DNA of 5,485 nt from Bacillota bacterium (GTDB taxonomy: Bacteria > Bacillota > Clostridia > Oscillospirales > Oscillospiraceae): assembly GCA_029777215.1 (NCBI GenBank), contig JAKOSQ010000007.1, positions 1-5,485 on the forward strand, written 5' to 3'. The translations under genes were made by a program, and so were the position numbers. Under the pieces are notes generated by a model. That model saw nothing but the letters and a program-made list of their open reading frames with translations. It had not been told where the DNA came from and did no database searches. Below are positions 1 to 5,460 of the stretch, in pieces. Position 1 is the first letter of the stretch; each line of letters starts with the position of its first letter.

Positions 1-107
1 AAACCGCCGCCGACACGCTCAGGGAGATTAACGCCATCATCTCCACCGAAACGGCGAACGCTGCGCTCTCCGGCACCAAAACAGCCGGCCTCAATCTTCT
101 CGTTTAA
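1..107 (+). CDS. 3' end of an unidentified plus-strand gene (partial)
   Basis: The window opens inside a reading frame (first full codon at 3) that gives 34 residues and stops at TAA 105-107. The residues start TAADTLREINAIIS and end in AGLNLLV. Codons mostly end in C or G (GCC, CTC, ATC, ACC, GGC), as in the confirmed genes here, which supports real coding. The piece could form a helix rich in Ala, Thr and Leu, but it holds no motif I recognise, so I assign no function. The gene runs convergently toward the zinc-ribbon gene and shares a hairpin terminator with it. The other frames over this stretch read less like protein or contain stops. Most of the gene lies outside the window. Confidence 0.5.
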   Translation, partial: TAADTLREINAIISTETANAALSGTKTAGLNLLV

Positions 108-183
108 ATTTTCACCCATTTACTACAAAAGGCAGCAGCTCCTGCAGAAAAAGGATCGGCTGGACGTCCTCTAAACAGAAAGC

Positions 184-228
184 AAGCGGCGTCAGACACA
201 TTTTGCGTGTCTGACGCCGCTTACTTTT
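184..228. terminator. Bidirectional intrinsic terminator between convergent genes
   Basis: A perfect 16-bp stem pairs AAGCGGCGTCAGACAC (184-199) with GTGTCTGACGCCGCTT (207-222) around a 7-nt loop. On the plus strand it is followed by ACTTTTAACC. On the minus strand it is followed by GCTTTCTGTTT, so both directions have a moderate U-rich tail. It begins only 4 nt after the stop codon of the minus-strand gene and about 76 nt after the stop of the plus-strand gene. It most likely ends both transcripts. The U-tracts are interrupted, so efficiency cannot be judged from sequence. Confidence 0.85.
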
Positions 229-1681
229 AACCTTTCACGGCGTAGGTCTGTCCGACCGCGTCATAGCTTTCGACCGTTTCGACCTCCGCTTCGATCTGGG
301 ACGAGCTGTTTCGCAGGCGGAAAACGCAGGAGACTATTCGGTTCGCGCCGGGCTCGACAGGCATCGTATAGGCGTCGTCGCTCTCGCAGCTCTCCGCTGG
401 ATCGACCGTCTGCAGCGAAACGCCGTCCTGGTAGGTCCATACCCGCAGCGCCTCGTCCATGCTGATCTCCTTGCCGCTGTTGTTTTCAAAGCGGTAGAGG
501 ATGCGCACAGCCGCCTCGCCGTCCTCGTCCGTGACGCGCTCCGCGCCCGTGACACTGACCTCATAGTCGTCAATTGCGCCCTCGGCGGGTAGGGCAGCCG
601 TCCACTTCGGCTCGGCCACTGGCTTGAGCTCCAGCTTCTGCGGCGCGCCGGGCAGCTGCCCGGGCGTGAAGGAGGTGTGCACGCGGCCGCCGTCCGTCCC
701 GGAATCCCAGCCGACAATCGCAAAGCCCACCTCGCCGCCGTTCGGGTCGAAGTCGACCGTGTAGCAGCACTGCACCGTCACCTCGGGACGTACGCGCGAG
801 AGCAGCATCACGCCCTCGTCCGTCGTCTCCTGCGCGTCGTCCGGCTCAAGCGTTTTGCCGTTTTGCTCCGCGGCAAGCTCGAGCGTGTCCCACGCGGACT
901 GCGAATATTCGCTGTGGTTCGTGTAGGTGAAGTAGATGCGCAGCGTGTCGTCGCCCTCGGCATTCTTCGCGGCCTGCGCGCCGGTGATCGCGACGCTGTA
1001 GCTGCCCGCGCCCACCGCGCCGGAGGCGGTGTCTTCTTCGCCGGGCGAGGGGAGTGCGCGCGCTCCGCCGCCGTCGGCAAGCGAGCCGTGCGCCACGCTC
1101 GGATGGTCCATGTTGCCCGTGGCCCTGGAATAAATAATGTAAAGGCCGTCGTAATAGATGCGGAGCTTTCCGTCCTTTTTGGTCACGGGGATTTCCTCGT
1201 CGCCGTCATAGATGACGATGCCGCTGCCGCTGCGTCTCCAGCTGCCGCTGTAGACCTCGGTCGTGAAGGCAGAGCCCATCGACGCCGTGCCGTCCTTGCT
1301 CACCTCGATGCCAAAAAGACCGTTGATGTCGTTTCCGAGGTAGCTATCCTTTTCCGCACCGTTGACCTCGACTGCTGAGCTCTCCCAGTAGCCCCGGCAG
1401 TCGCTGCTGTCCACGGCCTTGTCGAGCAGATAACCGGCGGCGGCGAAGAGAATAACGACGACCGTGATGACGATGGCAGCAATCTTGCCGTCGCCGTTTT
1501 TCTTTTTCGCCCCCGGCCGGGAACCATAGCCCATGTCGCTGTGCGGCGGCGCGGCTGCGCCGCTCCGGCGGTCTTCCTCCCGCGCGCCGTCCCTGCTGGC
1601 CGGGCGCACCGGCGCGCCGCAGCTCGTGCAAAACGACGCGTCCTCCGGCAGCCGTGCGCCGCATTCCGTACAATATCCCAT
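227..1681 (-). CDS. Zinc-ribbon membrane protein with tandem DUF5067-like domains
   Basis: The product has 484 residues and its function is unknown. Residues 4-21 form a zinc ribbon with two CxxC pairs (Cys4/Cys7 and Cys18/Cys21). A charged, low-complexity linker (26-66) ending in KKKNGDGK precedes one hydrophobic helix (about 67-89). By the positive-inside rule the ribbon is cytoplasmic and the C-terminal part is outside. Residues 95-187 look like a small lipocalin-like beta module (GYWESS, then SKDGTASMG, GSWRRSGSG and DGKLRIYY). Two similar modules follow at about 226-327 and 372-475. Each begins Y-x-V-x-[IV]-T-G-A and continues through a hydrophobic strand with an N-H/N-N-S turn, matching the DUF5067 pattern of Firmicutes surface proteins. 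Five extracytoplasmic Cys (95, 305, 306, 432, 452) could form disulfides. The start at 1681 is chosen because GGGAGG lies 8 nt upstream and the zinc ribbon then begins the protein. An upstream in-frame TTG at 1747 is really the -35 box. It is transcribed alone. Domain names are from memory of family patterns. Confidence 0.85.
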   Translation of the reverse strand: MGYCTECGARLPEDASFCTSCGAPVRPASRDGAREEDRRSGAAAPPHSDMGYGSRPGAKKKNGDGKIAAIVITVVVILFAAAGYLLDKAVDSSDCRGYWESSAVEVNGAEKDSYLGNDINGLFGIEVSKDGTASMGSAFTTEVYSGSWRRSGSGIVIYDGDEEIPVTKKDGKLRIYYDGLYIIYSRATGNMDHPSVAHGSLADGGGARALPSPGEEDTASGAVGAGSYSVAITGAQAAKNAEGDDTLRIYFTYTNHSEYSQSAWDTLELAAEQNGKTLEPDDAQETTDEGVMLLSRVRPEVTVQCCYTVDFDPNGGEVGFAIVGWDSGTDGGRVHTSFTPGQLPGAPQKLELKPVAEPKWTAALPAEGAIDDYEVSVTGAERVTDEDGEAAVRILYRFENNSGKEISMDEALRVWTYQDGVSLQTVDPAESCESDDAYTMPVEPGANRIVSCVFRLRNSSSQIEAEVETVESYDAVGQTYAVKG

Positions 1682-1689
1682 GCTGTGAA

Positions 1690-1695
1690 CCTCCC
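1690..1695 (-). promoter_or_regulatory. Ribosome binding site of the zinc-ribbon gene
   Basis: Read on the minus strand this is GGGAGG, 8 nt before ATG at 1681. No comparable site precedes the longer in-frame start at 1747, so this site decides the start codon. Confidence 0.85.
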
Positions 1696-1718
1696 GTCCG
1701 GATGATCCTTTTTTATTC

Positions 1719-1747
1719 ATAATCGCATATTCAAGCGGCACTGTCAA
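1719..1747 (-). promoter_or_regulatory. Probable sigma-A promoter of the zinc-ribbon gene
   Basis: On the minus strand a perfect -35 TTGACA (1747 to 1742) is followed by a 17-bp spacer and a weaker -10 GATTAT (1724 to 1719, four of six consensus bases). Transcription would start near 1712 and leave a leader of about 30 nt that contains the GGGAGG site. The fit in spacing and position is good; the imperfect -10 is the weak point. Confidence 0.55.
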
Positions 1748-1882
1748 GCGGGGAAATCCTTGTCTGACGCACAGTCTTCGGCTTCCCGGGTGTTTGTCTA
1801 TGTCTGAAGATATGTTAATTTGTTGAGTATTTAGCTATTTAATGTTTAATTTATTTTACAAATGCTGATATCTGGGAAAAAA

Positions 1883-1901
1883 CAAATATTATTTGCGCAA
1901 A
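1883..1901. promoter_or_regulatory. Candidate operator: overlapping palindromes upstream of the -35 box
   Basis: Two small palindromes overlap here. CAAAT-ATT-ATTTG spans 1883-1895 and the perfect 10-bp palindrome TTTGCGCAAA spans 1892-1901. They end 4 bp before the -35 box of the acyl-CoA dehydrogenase promoter, where an activator or repressor could bind. No regulator can be named, and short AT-rich palindromes do arise by chance. Confidence 0.3.
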
Positions 1902-1905
1902 AGCA

Positions 1906-1934
1906 TTGCAAAAAAATGTGATAAGCGTTATAAT
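1906..1934 (+). promoter_or_regulatory. Sigma-A promoter of the acyl-CoA dehydrogenase gene
   Basis: The -35 is TTGCAA (1906-1911, five of six consensus bases), the spacer is exactly 17 bp, and the -10 is a perfect TATAAT (1929-1934). An AT-rich, A-tract-bearing stretch lies upstream. Transcription should begin near 1941, giving a leader of roughly 160 nt before the start codon at 2103. Confidence 0.85.
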
Positions 1935-1970
1935 GTTTGAAGTCGATTGTCAGATAATTAACGCACTCAC

Positions 1971-2053
1971 AGGCGTCTGTTTTCTCTGAAAATACAGTGC
2001 CTTGGGGGCCGCGACCAATCTGAACGGGTGCCGTATCAGCAATGAAAGGCGCC
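1971..2053 (+). other. Possible structured leader of the acyl-CoA dehydrogenase mRNA
   Basis: Two hairpins can be drawn. At 1971-2002, AGGC/GCCT and CTG/CAG helices enclose a TTTTC-TCT-GAAAA tip. At 2027-2053, GGTGCC pairs with GGCGCC (one G-U pair) over a 15-nt loop. Neither matches a riboswitch class I recognise, and neither has a U-tract typical of an attenuator. The stems are short, so a regulatory role is only a possibility. Confidence 0.3.
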
Positions 2054-2088
2054 GTACTCGATCATCGCAAAAGACCAGACAATGTATG

Positions 2089-2095
2089 AAGGAGA
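2089..2095 (+). promoter_or_regulatory. Ribosome binding site of the acyl-CoA dehydrogenase gene
   Basis: AAGGAGA lies 7 nt before ATG at 2103. The alternative in-frame ATG at 2082 has no such site upstream and would place this one inside the coding region, so 2103 is the start. Confidence 0.9.
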
Positions 2096-2102
2096 CAGGA
2101 AA

Positions 2103-3263
2103 ATGCAAGAAGAATTTGAATTCACACAGGACCAAATTGACATTCAACAGATGACTCGCGACTTCATTCGCAAGGAGCTTCCTTTTGAGAAGATCAAGGA
2201 ATGCGACGAGCAGAACAAAGTCCCGATGGACGTCGTCAAGAAGGCAGCCGCAATGGGCCTCACCAGCATCACGCTCCCCGAAGCAATCGGCGGCGGCGGC
2301 ATGGGCCAGGTTGCAAACTCCATCGTTCTTGAAGAGATTGGTTATCAGGATTCCGGCTTCGCCACCACGATCGGTGCCTGCAGCCTTTCCTATGAGCCTA
2401 TCGCTCAGTACGGCACAGACGAGCAGAAGAACCTCTACGGCAAATTCATCGTTGACGGCGGCCTCGCAGCTTTCGCGCTGACCGAAGCAGACGCCGGCTC
2501 CGACGTTGCCAACGCACGCACCACCGCTGTCCACGAGGGCCACGAGTGGGTCATCAACGGCACGAAGTGCTTCATCACGAACGCTCCGCTCGCCAGCGTC
2601 TTCACCGTCTTCGCCGTCACCACCCCCGATGCCGGCACGCACGGTCTGTCCTGCTTTATCGTTGAGCGCGATCGTCCCGGCGTCTCCGTCGGCAAGGACG
2701 AGGACAAGATGGGCATCCGCCTTTCCAATACCTCCGAGGTCGTCTTCGACAACGTCCGCGTTCCCGATGATCACCTCGTCGGCAAAGAGGGCTCCGGCTT
2801 CAAGATGGCCATGAGCACCTTCGACGTCACCCGTCCGGCAGGCGTTGGCGCCAGCACCTGCGGCGGCATGAAGTCCTGCATCGACAAGTGCCTTGAGTAC
2901 GCGGCAACCCGCGTCACCTTCGGCCAGCCGATCCTCACCAACCAGGCTATCCAGTTCATGATCGCCGACATGGAAATCCGTTACGAAGCTTCCCGCGCTC
3001 TGGCCTACAAGGTCGCCCGTCTCATCGACACCGGCGTCAAGGACAGCGCTCTTGCTTCCGCTTCCAAGACCATGTCCTCCGACTCCTACGTCAAGTGCAC
3101 CGAGGACGCCATCCAGATCTTCGGCGGCAACGGCTACTCCAAGGAGTACCCGATCGAGATCATGTACAGAAACGCTAAGATCAGCCAGCTGTTCGAGGGC
3201 ACGAACCAGGTCCAGCGTATGGTCATCGTGAAGTCCCTCCTCAAGGCCTCCGGCATGATGTAA
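2103..3263 (+). CDS. Acyl-CoA dehydrogenase (FAD flavoenzyme)
   Basis: The 386-residue product has normal length and all three family domains: N-terminal helices (about 7-118), middle beta domain (about 122-220) and C-terminal helices (about 230-382). It should catalyse alpha,beta-dehydrogenation of an acyl-CoA, or the reverse enoyl-CoA reduction, in the cytoplasm, exchanging electrons with ETF. The FAD-site signature FALTEADAGSD is at 124-134, a TRVTFGQPI segment at 269-277, and the C-terminal signature QIFGGNGYSKEYP at 338-350. LFEGTNQVQR (363-372) carries the expected catalytic base Glu365. The usual Glu before the Arg of ERxxFG is Thr269 here. FDVTRP (240-245) and QAIQFMIADM (281-290) resemble medium-chain dehydrogenases more than clostridial butyryl-CoA dehydrogenase. 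The substrate is therefore open: butyryl-, other short or medium acyl-, acrylyl- or aryl-acrylyl-CoA are all possible. It has its own promoter and terminator and lies 343 bp upstream of etfB. Strong C-ending codon bias suggests high expression. Family assignment is very secure. Confidence 0.97.
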   Translation: MQEEFEFTQDQIDIQQMTRDFIRKELPFEKIKECDEQNKVPMDVVKKAAAMGLTSITLPEAIGGGGMGQVANSIVLEEIGYQDSGFATTIGACSLSYEPIAQYGTDEQKNLYGKFIVDGGLAAFALTEADAGSDVANARTTAVHEGHEWVINGTKCFITNAPLASVFTVFAVTTPDAGTHGLSCFIVERDRPGVSVGKDEDKMGIRLSNTSEVVFDNVRVPDDHLVGKEGSGFKMAMSTFDVTRPAGVGASTCGGMKSCIDKCLEYAATRVTFGQPILTNQAIQFMIADMEIRYEASRALAYKVARLIDTGVKDSALASASKTMSSDSYVKCTEDAIQIFGGNGYSKEYPIEIMYRNAKISQLFEGTNQVQRMVIVKSLLKASGMM

Positions 3264-3319
3264 GAAGAACTCTGCTACATATCGCGTGAGTCCGCTCATG
3301 TAATACCGTAACAGCGCTG

Positions 3320-3376
3320 GAAAGTCCGCATAAGCACCGCTGTGTTTGTGCGGACTTTCTCTTTTGTTGCCTTTTT
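3320..3376 (+). terminator. Intrinsic terminator after the acyl-CoA dehydrogenase gene
   Basis: An 18-bp stem (3320-3337 with 3342-3359) closes on a CGCT loop. The outer 11 bp, GAAAGTCCGCA with TGCGGACTTTC, are perfect; the inner 7 bp include two G-U pairs. A U-rich tail follows at once (TCTTTTGTTGCCTTTTTG). It starts 57 nt after the stop codon. It should strongly reduce read-through from the dehydrogenase gene into etfBA. Confidence 0.93.
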
Positions 3377-3381
3377 GCACA

Positions 3382-3435
3382 CAAGGCAGGCGCGAAAGCT
3401 GCCGCATTTTGGTCGTGCTTCGCCGCGCTGCCTTG
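3382..3435. repeat. Long inverted repeat upstream of the etfB promoter
   Basis: CAAGGCAG (3382-3389) is the exact reverse complement of CTGCCTTG (3428-3435). The arms continue inward with CGCG (3391-3394) and CGCG (3424-3427) after a one-base bulge, then AAGC (3396-3399) and GCTT (3417-3420). No U-tract follows on either strand, so it is not a simple terminator. It sits between the preceding terminator and the -35 box, which suits an operator, a cruciform or an RNA fold in read-through transcripts. Confidence 0.55.
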
Positions 3436-3446
3436 CTGCAGAAATG

Positions 3447-3475
3447 TTGACATTCGATCTATTAAAATGTATAAT
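3447..3475 (+). promoter_or_regulatory. etfB: Perfect consensus sigma-A promoter of etfBA
   Basis: TTGACA (3447-3452), a 17-bp spacer and TATAAT (3470-3475) match the consensus at every position. Transcription should start near 3482. The -35 is embedded in an inverted repeat AATGT-TG-ACATT (3443-3454) that could be a repressor site. A promoter this strong, behind a terminator, indicates that etfBA are expressed independently of the upstream dehydrogenase. Confidence 0.93.
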
Positions 3476-3513
3476 AAAAAAACGTGGGACAACTGCGTTC
3501 TTTCGGGCGCACG

Positions 3514-3564
3514 ACGTCCGGAATCCCGCCTTTCGGCTTCACTGTCATCCGGGGTCCGGCGCGT
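3514..3564 (+). other. Possible stem-loop in the etfB leader
   Basis: CCGGA (3518-3522) pairs with TCCGG (3555-3559), and CCCG (3525-3528) with CGGG (3550-3553), separated by a small internal loop. ACG/CGT may extend the base (3514-3516 with 3562-3564). It ends about 26 nt before the ribosome binding site, so it would not block it directly. No known regulatory RNA class is recognised. Confidence 0.35.
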
Positions 3565-3590
3565 TCGATTGCAACGGCAATAATATGGAA

Positions 3591-3597
3591 AGAAGGA
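3591..3597 (+). promoter_or_regulatory. etfB: Ribosome binding site of etfB
   Basis: AGAAGGA lies 9 nt before ATG at 3607. It fixes the start, since the protein then begins MNILVCVKQVPDT, the typical EtfB N-terminus, and the longer frame upstream has no such site. Confidence 0.85.
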
Positions 3598-3606
3598 ATT
3601 TCTATC

Positions 3607-4413
3607 ATGAACATACTTGTTTGTGTCAAACAGGTACCCGATACCACAGAAATCAGGATAGACCCCGAAAAGCACACCCTCATCCGTGACGGCGTTCCCA
3701 GCATCGTTAACCCCTTCGACGGTTACGCACTCGAGTGCGCTGCCCGCATCAAGGACAAGGACCCCAGCACAAAGATCACCGTCGTTTCCATGGGACCTCC
3801 TCAGGCCATGACCGCTCTGAAGGAATGCCTCTCTGTCGGCGGCGACAAGGCTTATCTGGTCTCCGGCCGTGAATTCGGCGGTTCCGATACGCTCGCTACC
3901 AGCTACATACTCTCCTGCGCTGTCAAAAAGCTCGAAGAGCTTGAAGGCAAGTTTGACATCATCTTCTGCGGCAAGCAGGCGATCGATGGCGATACCGCCC
4001 AGGTCGGCCCGGAGATCGCCGAGCACCTTGGCTATCCGCAGGTCACCTATGCGCTCGAAGCTTTCGACGAAGGCAACGGCAAGCTCAAGGTCAAGAAGGA
4101 ACTCGAAGACGGCTGCGAAATGATCGCCATCAAGACCCCCTGCGTCATCACCGTCACGAAGCCCTCTTGGGACCCGCGTTACCCCTCCATCAAGTCCAAG
4201 ATGGCCGCCAACCGCGCAGAAATCCCGACGATCGGCTTTGCCGATCTCACCGGCATCGATCCCGAGCGCGTCGGCCTCAAGGGTTCGCCCACAAAGGTCA
4301 AGAAGACCTTTACGCCTCCTGTCAAGAGCGGCGGCATCAAGATCCAGGAAGAGACGGGCGCTGACACCGCGAACGCCCTGTTCAAAAAGCTCGTTGCCGA
4401 CGGCATTGTATAA
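3607..4413 (+). CDS. etfB: Electron transfer flavoprotein subunit beta
   Basis: This 268-residue protein is the small ETF subunit, close to usual family length. It pairs with EtfA to carry electrons between acyl-CoA dehydrogenases and other redox partners in the cytoplasm. The start MNILVCVKQVPDT is typical. Other family landmarks are VNPFDGYALE (34-43), VVSMGPPQA (59-67), the nucleotide/flavin-binding run from GGDKAYLV through FGGSDTLATS (78-99), and CGKQAIDGDTAQVGPEIAEH (121-140). Residues 162-182, from VKKELEDG to TPCVIT, fit the classical EtfB signature. FGGSDTLATS and GDTAQVGPEIAEHLG resemble EtfB of anaerobes such as Acidaminococcus, where this subunit binds a second FAD and bifurcates electrons from NADH. 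By analogy this ETF may do the same; the sequence alone does not prove it. The TAA stop overlaps the ribosome binding site of etfA, 14 nt upstream of that gene, so the two are co-translated from one message. Confidence 0.97.
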   Translation: MNILVCVKQVPDTTEIRIDPEKHTLIRDGVPSIVNPFDGYALECAARIKDKDPSTKITVVSMGPPQAMTALKECLSVGGDKAYLVSGREFGGSDTLATSYILSCAVKKLEELEGKFDIIFCGKQAIDGDTAQVGPEIAEHLGYPQVTYALEAFDEGNGKLKVKKELEDGCEMIAIKTPCVITVTKPSWDPRYPSIKSKMAANRAEIPTIGFADLTGIDPERVGLKGSPTKVKKTFTPPVKSGGIKIQEETGADTANALFKKLVADGIV

Positions 4414-4427
4414 GGGAGGAAACGAAA

Positions 4428-5441
4428 ATGGATCCGAAAACGAAAGACCTTTGGGTATTTATTGAAACCAACGAAGACGGCACCGCCAAGAACGTCGGCG
4501 CCGAGCTTCTCAACCCCGGCAAGGACATCGCTACCAAGCAGGGCGGCAAGCTTGTCGGTATCGTCATCGGCTACAAAGCCGACGCCGCTGTCAAGACCGC
4601 TGTCGAGCACGGCGCTGACTCCGTCATCGTTGTCGACGGCCCCGAGTATCAGCACTACACCACCGACGCTTATGTCACCGCCATGTATCACCTCGTTGAA
4701 AAGTTTGCCCCGACGAGCATCCTCATCGGCGCAACCAACAGCGGCCGCGACATGGGTCCGCGTCTTTCCTGCCGCCTCCGCACCGGCCTGACCGCCGACT
4801 GCACGCAGCTGGCTTACGACGAAGAGTCCGGCAACGTTGCCTGGACCCGTCCGGCATTCGGCGGCAACCTCATGGCTACAATTCTCTGCCCGAACAACCG
4901 TCCGCAGATCGGCACTGTCCGTCCCGGCGTCTTCAAGAGAGGCGAAGCGGACGAAAAGCGCACGGCCGAGATCATCAAGGAAGACTTCCATGTCGCTCCC
5001 GAAGATATCCGCACCGAGTTCCTTGAGGTCATCAAGGAAGCAGCCGGCGACATCGTCGACCTCGAAGGCGCAGAGATCATCGTCTCCGGCGGCCGCGGCG
5101 TTGGCGGACCGGAAGGCTTCAAGCCCATCAAGGAGCTGGCGGACGTCCTCGGCGGCGTCGTCGGCGCCTCCCGCGCGGCTGTCGACAGCGACTGGATTGC
5201 TCACTCTCACCAGGTCGGCCAGACCGGTAAGACCGTCGGTCCGAAGCTCTATATCGCCTGCGGCATTTCCGGCGCGATCCAGCACCTTGCTGGCATGAGC
5301 GGTTCCAAGACCATCATCGCCATCAACAAGGACGAGACCGCCCCGATCTTCAACGTCGCGGATTACGGCGTTGTCGGCGATCTGTTTGAGATTCTTCCTG
5401 TTCTCACCGCTGAGATCAAGAAGATGAAGGGCATCAACTGA
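4428..5441 (+). CDS. etfA: Electron transfer flavoprotein subunit alpha
   Basis: The 337-residue large ETF subunit is complete and has normal length, with no extra ferredoxin domain at its N-terminus (unlike CarE of Acetobacterium). AGGGAGGA (4413-4420), 7 nt before the ATG, sets the start. The N-terminal domain (about 5-190) carries [12 protein letters not shown] (101-112), [10 protein letters not shown] (119-128) and RPQIGTVRP (158-166), as in ETFs of anaerobes. The C-terminal FAD domain (about 205-328) has SGGRGVGG (220-227), GASRAAVDS (246-254), [12 protein letters not shown] (261-272) and the alpha signature [13 protein letters not shown] (274-286), then AINKD (298-302). Ser248, Arg249, Thr266 and His286 match flavin-contacting residues of human ETF alpha, by my recollection at the same numbers. 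With EtfB it should pass electrons from or to acyl-CoA dehydrogenases. Whether the final partner is ferredoxin plus NADH (bifurcation) or a quinone oxidoreductase is not shown here. Strong C-ending codon bias suggests high expression. Confidence 0.97.
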   Translation: MDPKTKDLWVFIETNEDGTAKNVGAELLNPGKDIATKQGGKLVGIVIGYKADAAVKTAVEHGADSVIVVDGPEYQHYTTDAYVTAMYHLVEKFAPTSILIGATNSGRDMGPRLSCRLRTGLTADCTQLAYDEESGNVAWTRPAFGGNLMATILCPNNRPQIGTVRPGVFKRGEADEKRTAEIIKEDFHVAPEDIRTEFLEVIKEAAGDIVDLEGAEIIVSGGRGVGGPEGFKPIKELADVLGGVVGASRAAVDSDWIAHSHQVGQTGKTVGPKLYIACGISGAIQHLAGMSGSKTIIAINKDETAPIFNVADYGVVGDLFEILPVLTAEIKKMKGIN

Positions 5442-5460
5442 TTTTACATCCGAACGCCTC

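Larger units (their letters stand above)
1748..2102. other. AT-rich divergent intergenic region without a gene
   Basis: No credible gene is present: short frames here lack ribosome binding sites or stop quickly. The stretch from about 1796 to 1935 is strikingly AT-rich against GC-rich neighbours. It has several A-tracts (1877-1882, 1899-1902, 1910-1916) that may bend DNA or act like an UP element for the acyl-CoA dehydrogenase promoter. The right half (about 1942-2088) is the transcribed leader of that gene. Confidence 0.7.
3264..3606. other. Regulatory gap between the acyl-CoA dehydrogenase gene and etfB
   Basis: These 343 bases hold no credible gene. In order they contain a short trailer, a strong terminator (3320-3376), a large inverted repeat (3382-3435), a perfect consensus promoter (3447-3475), a leader of about 125 nt with a possible stem-loop (3514-3564), and the etfB ribosome binding site (3591-3597). 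An upstream extension of the etfB frame to 3484 is not used, since it has no ribosome binding site and reads as non-protein. Confidence 0.85.

Noticed and set aside
108..173. Frame 1 stays open past the stop of the first gene and reads YYKRQQLLQKKDRLDVL, hinting at a frameshifted gene end
   Set aside because: The earlier part of that frame reads as non-protein while the other frame (3-107) reads well. A frameshift cannot be argued without the rest of the gene or a homologue.
1682..1747. Longer N-terminus of the zinc-ribbon protein beginning at TTG 1747
   Set aside because: The TTG is part of the -35 box TTGACA, the added residues precede a normal zinc-ribbon start, and GGGAGG is correctly spaced only for ATG 1681.
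208..1770. The 10-mer TGTCTGACGC occurs in the terminator (208-217) and upstream of the zinc-ribbon gene (1761-1770)
   Set aside because: A shared 10-mer is expected by chance several times in a window of this size, and flanks do not match.
2042..2089. A 15-codon open frame (MKGAVLDHRKRPDNV) in the dehydrogenase leader, a possible leader peptide
   Set aside because: No ribosome binding site precedes it and it has no run of regulatory codons; most likely chance.
1950..3407. A 485-codon open frame on the minus strand covering the acyl-CoA dehydrogenase gene
   Set aside because: It is antisense to a clear, complete family member; the openness follows from the strong C-ending codon bias of that gene. 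It has no ribosome binding site and the product resembles nothing.
3241..4026. Minus-strand open frame across the dehydrogenase/etfB gap
   Set aside because: It crosses a terminator and a perfect plus-strand promoter and lies opposite conserved etfB codons; it is a chance frame.
4179..5285. A 368-codon open frame on the minus strand opposite etfB and etfA
   Set aside because: It spans the antisense of two conserved genes and is a shadow of their codon bias, with no translation signals.
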